In this document: piece after piece, positions 44,332 to 53,071 of the stretch
How the letters are laid out: every line of letters starts with the position of its first letter
Numbering within the stretch: the first letter of the stretch is position 1
From: Nostoc sp. FACHB-892
GTDB lineage: Bacteria; Cyanobacteriota; Cyanobacteriia; Cyanobacteriales; Nostocaceae
Assembly: GCF_014698795.1 (NCBI RefSeq)
Contig: NZ_JACJTR010000014.1
Coordinates: 122,745 to 186,744 of the forward strand
DNA length: 64,000 nucleotides
Direction of reading: 5' to 3'
Made by a program: the position numbers and the translations under genes
The notes under the pieces: generated by a model
Database searches by the model: none
Seen by the model: the letters and a program-made list of their open reading frames with translations, nothing else
What the model was told of the DNA's origin: nothing

Positions 44332-45189
44332 ATGCAAAACCGCAACTCAGCAGCTACGAATACACTAGGAAAACCATTCGCCACTGCAACCACCAGCCGC
44401 AGACCTTTCCTAGAAATTAAAGACGTTACCAAAGTTTATCCCACAAAGAAAGGCCCCTTCACTGTCCTCGACGGCGTTAATCTCAACGTTGAACAGGGCG
44501 AGTTTATTTGCGTCATCGGTCACTCTGGCTGTGGCAAATCGACGCTACTAAATATGGTATCCGGTTTTAACTTTCCCACCTCCGGGCAAGTGTTACTTGA
44601 AGGAGAACCGATTACCAAGCCAGGCCCAGACAGAATGGTTGTCTTCCAAAACTATGCTTTGCTACCGTGGCGGACTGCTTTTGAAAATATCTACTTAGCT
44701 GTTAACGCCGTTTATCCCAACAAACCACAAGCTGAAAAAAGAGCAATTGTGCGTGATCATCTAGCAATGGTGGGACTGGCTGATGCGATGGAAAAGAAAC
44801 CAATGCAAATGTCCGGCGGTATGAGACAACGGGTTTCTATCGCCCGTGCTTTGGCGATTCGTCCGAAAGTTTTAATTTTAGATGAACCTTTTGGGGCGCT
44901 GGATGCCATCACCAAAGAAGAATTGCAGGAAGAATTGCTGAAAATTTGGGGTGATAACCGTTGTACAGTGCTGATGATTACCCACGACATTGACGAGGCA
45001 CTATTTTTAGCAGATAAATTAGTAATGATGACTAATGGTCCCCATGCGAAAATTGGTGAAGTCATGGAAATTCCCTTTTCTCGTCCACGCGATCGCGCCC
45101 GCATCATGGAAGATCCACAATACTACCAGCTACGTAACTATGCTTTAGACTTCCTCTTTAACCGCTTTGCCCATGATGATGTAGGTTAA
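44332..45189 (+). CDS. cmpD: Bicarbonate transporter ATPase subunit
   Basis: 285 residues from ATG 44332. It is a complete ABC ATPase: Walker A CVIGHSGCGKSTLLNM, signature MQMSGGMRQRVSIARAL, Walker B VLILDEPFGALDA and the H-loop LMITHDIDEA. It lacks the binding-protein extension seen in CmpC, fitting CmpD/NrtD. It pairs with CmpC to drive CmpB. A ~250-base gap with a repeat separates it from cmpC, but gene order and strand are those of the cmpABCD operon. Confidence 0.94.
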   Translation: MQNRNSAATNTLGKPFATATTSRRPFLEIKDVTKVYPTKKGPFTVLDGVNLNVEQGEFICVIGHSGCGKSTLLNMVSGFNFPTSGQVLLEGEPITKPGPDRMVVFQNYALLPWRTAFENIYLAVNAVYPNKPQAEKRAIVRDHLAMVGLADAMEKKPMQMSGGMRQRVSIARALAIRPKVLILDEPFGALDAITKEELQEELLKIWGDNRCTVLMITHDIDEALFLADKLVMMTNGPHAKIGEVMEIPFSRPRDRARIMEDPQYYQLRNYALDFLFNRFAHDDVG

Positions 45190-45641
45190 GGTAACAAACA
45201 ACAGTTAGAACTTTGGGGTTTAGCTTGAGATGATTGGCAAATCCCCAAAAGTCTATTTATTGGGATTGCGATCGCTCACAATTCATTTGACATTGCAATC
45301 ATCGGGAGCAATCCGCTAATCTCGCAAATTAGTACTAGATGCACCAACAAATCAAATTGCCGATCAGGTGGTTAACCTATATCTGCAATTCAAAGCGCAG
45401 AATCAACTTTAAATTGCATTGCTCAATCGAGTGCGAGATGCTATTTTCAGCACCTCGCAATACTTGATTAAAGAAATGATATCATGTCCGCATAATTAGT
45501 TACGATTTTCACAGTCATTGCACCCCACCCCAAACCCCTCCCCGCTTGCGGGGAGGGGAGACAAAGCGCAGCTTTGGCGGGGTGGGGTTCTTCAGATTTA
45601 ATAAGTAATCAAGCGGACATTATATGAAAAGCTAATCACGA
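45190..45641. other. Intergenic region between cmpD and the RTX gene
   Basis: A short protein-like frame (45333-45412, LVLDAPTNQIADQVVNLYLQ then QFKAQNQL and stop) has a stop just before it; it may be a gene remnant. The GC-rich repeat at 45522-45591 follows. Confidence 0.45.
45522..45591. repeat. CCCCACCCC...GGGGTGGGG repeat with internal hairpins
   Basis: Outer arms CCCCACCCC/GGGGTGGGG enclose CCCCTCCCCGC/GCGGGGAGGGG and AAAGC/GCTTT stems. Same family as 5783-5817. Confidence 0.8.
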
Positions 45642-47675
45642 TTAAACAACCACAAAATTGTTGTTGGTTAGTGATAATCCAACAGATAATTGTGCAAATT
45701 TTACCTGAGTAAACTTAGCCGCACTACCATCTTGGTCAAAGAAAAGTCCACCTGTAGAATTGTCATAAATAAATCGTTGAGTACTAGTGGTTGCAGATGT
45801 TCCAAGGGTAAACTGACTTGTCACAAGTGAAGGTTTTGCTAACCCGCCACCAAAACCAGTAGCCGATACCTGAATCAACTCATTAGTGGTGTTAAAGTCA
45901 TAAATGGTATCAATGCCTTCATTGAAACTATTGAAAGCAAAGGTATCAGTACCATCATTTCCATAGATGGTGTCATTACCAAAACCACCTGTGATGATAT
46001 CATTACCCAAACCACCATATAGAGTGTTATTACCTAATGCGCTGAAAGCAGAGAGAGTATCGTTGCCATCGCCACCATCCAACAGATTCTTGCCTGTTGA
46101 ATAATTAACAATCAAGTTATCGGCACCAGCGCCACCATTAAGGGTATTATTTCCTGATGTTTTGCGATAGACTCCTTTGCCGTACTCACCCTCTTGGTCG
46201 AACTCGTAGCCAGAGGCGGAAAGAGTATCGTTGCCATCGTCTCCATTGAGCAGATTAGCGCCTGATGAATAGTCAACATTCAAGTTATCACTACCAGCAC
46301 CACCGTTCAGGATATTATTACCAGTGGTGTTATAAAACTTTCCTCCGTAGCCGTAACCGTAGCCAGAGGCAGACAGATAATCGTTGCCGTCGCCTCCATT
46401 GAGCAAATTAGCGCCTCGTGAATGGTTAACACTCAAGTAATCGTCACCAGCGTCACCGTTGAGGGTGTCATTGCCAGAGGTGTTATCAAACCTGTAGCCC
46501 TCGAAGTCAGAGGCACTAAGAGAATCATTGCCATAGCCACCAGAGAGCAGATTATTGCCTTTTGAAATGTTAGCACTCAAGGAATCGTCACCAATACCAC
46601 CGTTGAGGGTGTTATTACCATCGGCAAGATTGACCGAGAGATAATCATTGTCATCGCCACCATCCAGGAAATTAGCGCCTATTGAATAGAAAGCACTCAA
46701 GGTATCATTACCAGCACCACCTTTGAGGGTATTATTACCAGACACCTCAGGGTCGTAGTAGCTACTAGAAGCCGAGAGATAATCGTTACCATTGCCACCA
46801 TCCAGTAGGTTATTGCCTGCTGAACTGTCAGCACTCAAGCTATCGTTACCATCGCCACCGTTGAGGGTGTTATTACCAGACTTGATATCGTAGTCACCTA
46901 AAGCTGAGAGAGTATCATTACCATCGCCACCATCCAAAAGGTTATTACCTGTTGAAGAATCAACATCTAAGTAATCCCTATCAGTACCGCCAACCAAGGT
47001 GTTATTCCCCGCACTACCAACGAGAGTATCATTGCCCGTACCACCGCGCAGCAAATCGTTGCCACTTAAGCCGTCAATTTTGTCATTACCGCCTTGACCA
47101 TTAATGACATCATCTGAATTATATAAACCCGTAATGTCGTTATCGAGGTCATTGATAAAGGTTACGGTGTTCTTGATGGCTAGGCTTGCTTCAGTGATAT
47201 TGGCATCTAAAACATTAAAGCTGGGGGTGATGCTAGTTTGCCCATTAAACAGGATATTACCAAGAACTGGTGTTGTTCCAGAAGCTTTCAGGTTATCCAA
47301 GTTTTCTAAGTTGAAGTTTTGGAGAATGAATTTTGTACCAGTCACCCCTTCAAAGGTGACTTCAAGGTTTTTGCCATTTTGGTTCAGCAACAGATTTCTA
47401 GCAGTCAAGCCAGCACCTTGGAATTTTATGGTATCCACTTCGGCAATCACTGCTGCTGTCGGGTTTGTGCCTTTACCTACCCCACTGAAATCGGTGATGG
47501 TATCAGTGCCGTCGCCCAAGTTATAAACAAATGTATCTTGACCACCGCCACCGATCAGGGTATCATTACCCTTCTTAGCTGTGATGGTATCATTACCTGC
47601 TTGACCGTTAATCGTGTCGTTGTCGTTACTGCCCAACAGGGTGTCATTACTGATGGTTCCAATGATATTTGTCAT
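45642..47675 (-). CDS. RTX-type calcium-binding repeat protein A
   Basis: 677 residues from ATG 47675. The body consists of many nine-residue calcium-binding repeats of GGxGNDxLx type (GGDGNDTLSA, GGAGNDTLSA, GNDTIYGNDGTDTF) alternating with NNTLNGG units of about 18 residues. There is a short non-repeat segment at ~55-185 (GTNPTAAVIAEVDTIKF...) and a C-terminal domain ending FAQLSVGLSLTNNNFVVV. There is no N-terminal signal peptide, as expected for type I secretion with a C-terminal signal. Extracellular or cell-surface calcium-dependent folding is likely. No enzymatic domain or transporter genes are alongside. It is a paralogue of 48817-50856. Confidence 0.88.
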   Translation of the reverse strand: MTNIIGTISNDTLLGSNDNDTINGQAGNDTITAKKGNDTLIGGGGQDTFVYNLGDGTDTITDFSGVGKGTNPTAAVIAEVDTIKFQGAGLTARNLLLNQNGKNLEVTFEGVTGTKFILQNFNLENLDNLKASGTTPVLGNILFNGQTSITPSFNVLDANITEASLAIKNTVTFINDLDNDITGLYNSDDVINGQGGNDKIDGLSGNDLLRGGTGNDTLVGSAGNNTLVGGTDRDYLDVDSSTGNNLLDGGDGNDTLSALGDYDIKSGNNTLNGGDGNDSLSADSSAGNNLLDGGNGNDYLSASSSYYDPEVSGNNTLKGGAGNDTLSAFYSIGANFLDGGDDNDYLSVNLADGNNTLNGGIGDDSLSANISKGNNLLSGGYGNDSLSASDFEGYRFDNTSGNDTLNGDAGDDYLSVNHSRGANLLNGGDGNDYLSASGYGYGYGGKFYNTTGNNILNGGAGSDNLNVDYSSGANLLNGDDGNDTLSASGYEFDQEGEYGKGVYRKTSGNNTLNGGAGADNLIVNYSTGKNLLDGGDGNDTLSAFSALGNNTLYGGLGNDIITGGFGNDTIYGNDGTDTFAFNSFNEGIDTIYDFNTTNELIQVSATGFGGGLAKPSLVTSQFTLGTSATTSTQRFIYDNSTGGLFFDQDGSAAKFTQVKFAQLSVGLSLTNNNFVVV

Positions 47676-48816
47676 AATTTTTACCTTAATTTAATCGATT
47701 GTTCGAGTAACTTTACTTCTAAACCCTGAGTTAGTGCTGTTTTGGCGCACAAAGAACTTACCGAGAGTTGAGACTTTCGGCGAGTTTTTTTATGTCACTT
47801 TTGAGGAACAGTAATTTCTATCAGAAATTCACGCTGTTGACCAGCTTGTAACACGCACTATACAAATTTATGAGTGTATGAATGAACTGAAATAAACCGT
47901 TGTTTTAAGCTCTTTATAACCATTTTTGATTGAATAGCGTAGGCATAGCCCACCACAGGCATCGCTCAAAAAGCTTGGTCAAATTAAACTTAAATTTCTG
48001 AAAATCACATTCCATACTTAAATTTTTCAATACGTAATTTCTACTATCTTGAAAATAGAGAAAAATTAACTATTGATAGGAAAAGGGATTTTCATACCCT
48101 CGTTGTGGGCTATTGCCCGTGGATGTCTAACTTAAAAATAAGAAACATCTAAATAACACTGTGATAACCATATATGAAGATTTACCGAGATGTCTATAGT
48201 TAAAACACATCTTTGCATACTCTTCACATTAGCCAATATTAATGTATATAAACATACCTATTTTTCCGTATACTGATCATTTTATAGTCAAGAATTTATT
48301 TGCAGAAAGCAACAGGCAAAAAGTTGTCTGAGCCAAGGCATTCCAAGGGATAAAACTTGTGAGATGCTTGAAGGAACAATAAAAAATACAGAATTAATAG
48401 TGGCGATGCCTACGGTGGTCACTTACTTGTACTGAGCGTAGCCGTAAAGCCTGTGGCATAGCTACGCTTCGGGTACAGCCTACGTCTACGTAGTTAGCAA
48501 GATAAAGAAAGTGTGTAGTGATGCTTTAAATCTAAGTAATAATTACTATGTATTGCCAAGATATAAAAATACAGACATGAATGAACCGACTTAGCCAGGA
48601 AAACTTACAACTCAACCGTACACATACTGAAAGTTAAGGAGTGTAGATACTTGTGAACACGTAAAGCGTAACTTGCTGTAGCTAGAAGGTAAGCCAATAT
48701 ATATTTTTTATTAACTCTTATTGCATTAATTGTATTAATAAATTGAACGCAAGATGCTATCTCAAGCATCTGCCATTCTCAATATTTCTCACTTAGCAAG
48801 GGAGCGTTAATCATGA
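47676..48816. other. Long upstream region of RTX gene A, similar to that of gene B
   Basis: Contains blocks shared with 50857-51285: GATGTCTAACTTAAAAATA/GTGTCTAGCTTGAAAATA, AGATGTCTATA and an exact match of 22 bases at 48210-48231 (TCTTTGCATACTCTTCACAT plus TA). Dispersed repeats lie at 47937-47968 and 48409-48495. Confidence 0.7.
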
Positions 48817-50856
48817 TTAAACAACCACAAAATTCTTTTCGTTTAGTGACAATCCAGGAGATAGTTGTGCAAATTGCACCTGAGTAAATGCATCGATACT
48901 ACCATCTTGGTCAAAGTACAATGCACCTGTAATACCGTTGTAGATAAATTGCTCTTCGCTAGTAGTTGCAGATGTTCCGATGGTAAACTTACTAGTATGA
49001 AGTGAACCTATTGACAACCCGCTATCAAAGCCACCAGCCGATACCTGAATCAGTTCATTAGTGGCATTGAAGTCATCCAATCTATCAATGCCTTCGTTGA
49101 AACTATAGAAAGCAAAGGTATCAGTACCAGCTCCTCCATAGAGGCTATCATTACCATTGATGCCTGTAAGGATATCATTGCCATTGCTCCCCACAATCAA
49201 GTCATCGTAATATGTACCTGAGATATTTAATCGTTCGATATTTTTGTAGCTAACTTGATTTGTGCCAGCCGTAATTGAGCCAATGTTAGTAGTGGCATCG
49301 AAAGTTGAGGTGATTCCCTCGGTAAGATTATTATCAGTAAAAATGGGGTTATAGGACAACGAATCGTCACCTGTGCCCCCATCGATGTTATTGTTGCCAC
49401 TAGCGCTCACATATATCGTATCTTTGCCATCACCCCCATCTAAAAGATTACCGCCTGTTGAAAAATACGTATTCAAATTATCGTCTCCAGCGCCACCATT
49501 AAGGGTATTATCACCAGAAGCGGGATTGTATGAGCCGCCAGTTGGGTAGCCACCGGCCGAAAGATAATCATTGCCATCGCCACCATTGATTAGGTTATTG
49601 CCTGTTGAACTGTCAGCATTCAAGATATCGTTACCAAGACCACCAATAAGAGTGTTGTTACCACCTCTAATGCTATAGTAGCCATAAACCGAAAGATAAT
49701 CATTGTCATCGCCACCGTCCAGTAGGTTATTGCCTGTTGTGTTGTAAAGAGTCAAGTGATCGCTACCAGCGCCTCCATTGAGGGTATTATTGCCTGAGGT
49801 TCCGCCATCAGCTTCATCGGAGAAGGTTCTGAGAGAATCATTGCCATTGCCACCATTGAGGAGGTTATCGCCTTTTGACAAGAAAATGCTCAATATATCG
49901 TTACCAGCACCACCGTTGAGGGTGTTATTGCCTAAAGAGATATAGACACCGTCTATGTAGTAGTTCTCGCCAGAGGCGGAAAGATAGTCATTGCCATCGC
50001 CACCATTAAGAAGGTTATCGCCTGTTGAAGCCTTGACATCCAAGGTATCGTTACCAACGCCACCATTGAGTAAGTTATTCCCTGTTGAAAAGCCACCATC
50101 CAAGGTATCGTTACCAACGCCACCATTAAGTAAGTTATTCTCTGTTGAAAAGCCAGCATACAACTTATCGTTACCAGCGCCACCAATCAGAGTATTATTC
50201 CCCGCGCCACCACGTAGCAAATCGTTGCCACTTTTGCCGTCGATTTTGTCATTACCACCCTGACCATTGATGACATCATCTGAGTTGTCAAAGCCATTGA
50301 TATAGTTATCTAGGTCGTTAAAGAAGGTAACTGTGTTCTTGCGGAACGGGTTGTGTTGGGTGGAGTTGGCATTGACGACATCAAAGCTATCACTGATACT
50401 GGTTTCCCCATAGAACTGGATATTGCCCAAGTTAACAGTCGCTCCAGTAGATTTGTTGAGGTTATCCAGGTTTTGCAGGGCAAAGTTTTGCAAAATGACT
50501 TTGGCATTTGGAATTTCACTTTGAAAGGTGATTTCTAGATTGCTGCCATTCTGGGTGAGGAGGAGATTTCGGGCAGTTAAGCCAGGACTAAGGAATTTGA
50601 TCGTGTCCACTTCGGCAATGACTGCTGCTGTTGGATTTGTGCCTTTACCCACACCACCGAAATCGGTAATAGTATCAGTGCTAGCATCGGAGTTAAAGTT
50701 GTCGTAAACAAATTGGTCCTTACCACCGCCACCAGTCAGGGTGTCGTTGCCTTGGCTAGATGTAATGGTATCGTTGCTTGCAAGACCCTTAATGGTGTCT
50801 GCTAACTCGCTGCCCACGAGAGTATCATTACCGTTGGTTCCAATGGTATTTGCCAT
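48817..50856 (-). CDS. RTX-type calcium-binding repeat protein B
   Basis: 679 residues from ATG 50856; paralogue of the previous gene, with the same N-terminal unit (GTNGNDTLVGSELADTI), the same non-repeat block (GTNPTAAVIAEVDTIKFLS, ARNLLLTQNGSNLEITF) and C-terminus (FAQLSPGLSLNEKNFVVV). The nonapeptide repeats differ in number and order. A unique segment near residues 505-550 (NIDGGTGDDSLSYNPIF through SYKNIERLNIS) is absent from A. It is likely secreted by type I export and bound to calcium. The tandem arrangement and similar upstream DNA indicate local duplication. Confidence 0.88.
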   Translation of the reverse strand: MANTIGTNGNDTLVGSELADTIKGLASNDTITSSQGNDTLTGGGGKDQFVYDNFNSDASTDTITDFGGVGKGTNPTAAVIAEVDTIKFLSPGLTARNLLLTQNGSNLEITFQSEIPNAKVILQNFALQNLDNLNKSTGATVNLGNIQFYGETSISDSFDVVNANSTQHNPFRKNTVTFFNDLDNYINGFDNSDDVINGQGGNDKIDGKSGNDLLRGGAGNNTLIGGAGNDKLYAGFSTENNLLNGGVGNDTLDGGFSTGNNLLNGGVGNDTLDVKASTGDNLLNGGDGNDYLSASGENYYIDGVYISLGNNTLNGGAGNDILSIFLSKGDNLLNGGNGNDSLRTFSDEADGGTSGNNTLNGGAGSDHLTLYNTTGNNLLDGGDDNDYLSVYGYYSIRGGNNTLIGGLGNDILNADSSTGNNLINGGDGNDYLSAGGYPTGGSYNPASGDNTLNGGAGDDNLNTYFSTGGNLLDGGDGKDTIYVSASGNNNIDGGTGDDSLSYNPIFTDNNLTEGITSTFDATTNIGSITAGTNQVSYKNIERLNISGTYYDDLIVGSNGNDILTGINGNDSLYGGAGTDTFAFYSFNEGIDRLDDFNATNELIQVSAGGFDSGLSIGSLHTSKFTIGTSATTSEEQFIYNGITGALYFDQDGSIDAFTQVQFAQLSPGLSLNEKNFVVV

Positions 50857-51284
50857 AATTATTACCTACCTAGATCAATTTTTTCAGTAACTTCAGTTAT
50901 CAACCTTGAGTTTATTGCTGTTTTCGGGCGCAAAAATCCGCCTCAATTTGACGTTTTCGGCATACTTTAAACATTATCCTTGAGCAATAGTAATATTTAT
51001 TGAATATTCAGCCTTTTACTAACTTGCACGTAGTGAGCTATTCTCCGTGGGTGTCTAGCTTGAAAATAGAGAACATCTGAATAGACTCATAATAATCACA
51101 TAGTTAATATTTTACTGAGATGTCTATACTTAAATAATCGTCTTTGCATACTCTTCACATTATTGGTTAACAAATGTATATATAGATACGATAATTTTTA
51201 CATTTTTCATATTGTTTTATTTTATCGGTGCGATGCCTGCGGTGGGCTAAAATTCTAAAGGTTAGCAAAACTACAAACGCAGAG
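50857..51284. other. Upstream region of RTX gene B
   Basis: Carries the blocks shared with the other RTX gene, including the exact 22-base match at 51141-51162, then a GCGATGCCTGCGGTGGGC repeat (51230-51247) before the JAMM gene. The TTGCATACTCTTCACATTA block may be part of a regulatory site. Confidence 0.65.
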
Positions 51285-51743
51285 ATGATCCGACTTAGCC
51301 AAGAACACTTGCAAACTATCCGCATCCATGCCGAAAGCACCTATCCAAATGAGTGCTGTGGTATAATTATGGGCTATCTGGCTAGTGAGAGCAAAATTGT
51401 GGTAGAAGTCATACCAACAGAAAATGCCTGGAATACAGAAGCGGCGGCTGAATTTTCAGGGGAACGCACAGCAGAAAGTAAAAGACGGCAATATGCGATC
51501 GCACCCCAAGTTATGTTAAAAATACAAAGGGAAGCACGCGACAGATCACTGAGCATTATCGGCATTTTTCACTCCCACCCAGATCATCCTGCTATCCCTT
51601 CAGAATGCGATCGCCTATACGCTTGGCAAGGATACTCGTATATAATAGTTTCCGTCCAAAACGGTAAAGCTGGAGAATTCCAAAGCTGGAGCCTTGATGA
51701 TACTCATCATTTCCAAGCAGAGGCAATTGAAAATATAATTTAA
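51285..51743 (+). CDS. JAMM/MPN-type Zn metallopeptidase
   Basis: ATG 51285 (MIRLSQEHLQTIRIHAEST) is chosen over an upstream frame that reads through repeat DNA; 152 residues. Zn motif: Glu23 in YPNECCGIIMG, His96/His98 in FHSHPDHPAIPSECD, Ser106 and Asp109, all conserved for JAMM peptidases. Such prokaryotic proteins remove C-terminal residues or cleave after Gly-Gly of ThiS/MoaD/CysO-like sulfur carriers. The MoeB/rhodanese gene 67 bases downstream is the expected partner, so the pair probably processes and thiolates a sulfur carrier. Confidence 0.9.
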   Translation: MIRLSQEHLQTIRIHAESTYPNECCGIIMGYLASESKIVVEVIPTENAWNTEAAAEFSGERTAESKRRQYAIAPQVMLKIQREARDRSLSIIGIFHSHPDHPAIPSECDRLYAWQGYSYIIVSVQNGKAGEFQSWSLDDTHHFQAEAIENII

Positions 51744-51810
51744 CGGCTTAGTTTAAAGACGCATATCTTTTTTCGATAGGATTAATATTCCGTTCTAGAT
51801 CATAACTGCT

Positions 51811-52983
51811 ATGCTAAATCCCAACCTGGATGAAATCCAGTTGACCAAAGACGACTATGAACGCTACTCCCGACACCTGATTTTGCCGGAAGTAGGGTTA
51901 GAAGGACAGAAACGCCTGAAAGCTGCCAGTGTACTGTGTATCGGTACAGGTGGACTAGGTTCACCACTACTTTTATATCTGGCGGCGGCGGGTATTGGAC
52001 GTATCGGGATTGTCGATTTTGATATTGTCGATACTTCCAATCTGCAACGACAAGTAATTCACGGTACATCCTGGGTGAATAAACCCAAGATTGAATCGGC
52101 AAAAAACCGCATTCACGAAATTAACCCCTATTGTCAGGTTGATTTATACGAAACCCGCCTGACTTCCGAAAACGCTCTGGAAATCCTTCAACCTTACGAT
52201 ATCGTGGTGGATGGTACTGATAACTTCCCCACCAGATATCTAGTTAACGACGCTTGCGTATTGCTAAATAAGCCCAACGTCTACGGTTCAATTTTACGCT
52301 TTGAAGGGCAAGCTACTGTATTTAACTACGAAGGTGGCCCAAATTATCGTGACCTTTTCCCAGAACCGCCACCACCAGGAATGGTTCCCTCTTGTGCAGA
52401 AGGCGGCGTATTGGGAATTTTGCCAGGAATTATTGGTTTAATTCAGGCAACTGAAACTGTCAAAATCATTCTGGGACAAGGGAAAACCTTGAGTGGACGG
52501 TTGCTGCTATACAACGCCTTAGATATGAAATTCCGGGAGTTGAAGTTGCGTCCTAACCCAATTCGCCCAGTGATTGAAAAACTGATAGACTACGAACAAT
52601 TCTGCGGAATTCCACAAGCTAAGGCAGAGGAGGCAAAACAGCAGATGGAAATGCAAGAAATGACCGTTAAGGATTTGAAGGAGTTACTTGATAGTGGTGC
52701 AAAGGATTTTGTACTGCTAGATGTCCGTAACCCCAATGAGTACGACATTGCCAAAATTCCTGGTTCAGTGTTAGTGCCTTTACCAGACATTGAAAATGGA
52801 AGTGGCGTTGCGAAGGTAAAGGAAATATTAAACGGTCACCGTTTAATTGCTCATTGTAAGATGGGCGGGCGATCGGCAAAAGCTCTTGGCATCCTCAAGG
52901 AAGCCGGGATTGTTGGGACGAATGTCAAAGGCGGAATTACCGCTTGGAGTCGAGAAATCGATCCTTCTGTTCCAGAGTATTAG
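51811..52983 (+). CDS. moeB: MoeB/ThiF-type adenylyltransferase with rhodanese domain
   Basis: 390 residues from ATG 51811. The E1-like N-terminal domain has YSRHLILPEVGLEGQKRLK, the nucleotide loop GTGGLGSPLLLYLAAAGIG, DTSNLQRQV, and VDGTDNFPTRYLVNDAC, with active-site region PSCAEGGVLGILPGIIG. The C-terminal rhodanese domain (~285-385) carries the active Cys in LIAHCKMGGRSAKAL. It adenylates the C-terminal glycine of MoaD/ThiS-like proteins and can pass sulfur through the rhodanese. I see no paired CxxC zinc motifs. It follows the JAMM peptidase in the same direction. Confidence 0.93.
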   Translation: MLNPNLDEIQLTKDDYERYSRHLILPEVGLEGQKRLKAASVLCIGTGGLGSPLLLYLAAAGIGRIGIVDFDIVDTSNLQRQVIHGTSWVNKPKIESAKNRIHEINPYCQVDLYETRLTSENALEILQPYDIVVDGTDNFPTRYLVNDACVLLNKPNVYGSILRFEGQATVFNYEGGPNYRDLFPEPPPPGMVPSCAEGGVLGILPGIIGLIQATETVKIILGQGKTLSGRLLLYNALDMKFRELKLRPNPIRPVIEKLIDYEQFCGIPQAKAEEAKQQMEMQEMTVKDLKELLDSGAKDFVLLDVRNPNEYDIAKIPGSVLVPLPDIENGSGVAKVKEILNGHRLIAHCKMGGRSAKALGILKEAGIVGTNVKGGITAWSREIDPSVPEY

Positions 52984-53071
52984 AAACGTAAAGTAACGCA
53001 GAGGTACGCAAAGATTATTCTCTGCGTACCTCTAAGTTTAAAACCTGACTTTCTTAATTACGAATTACGAA

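Noticed and set aside
39587..45189. Nitrate transporter nrtABCD
   Set aside because: The binding protein has GGGIDGGQWQMPMPHLI and LGYIPIVEAAPL as in CmpA, and no nirA or narB is linked, so bicarbonate (cmp) is the better call.
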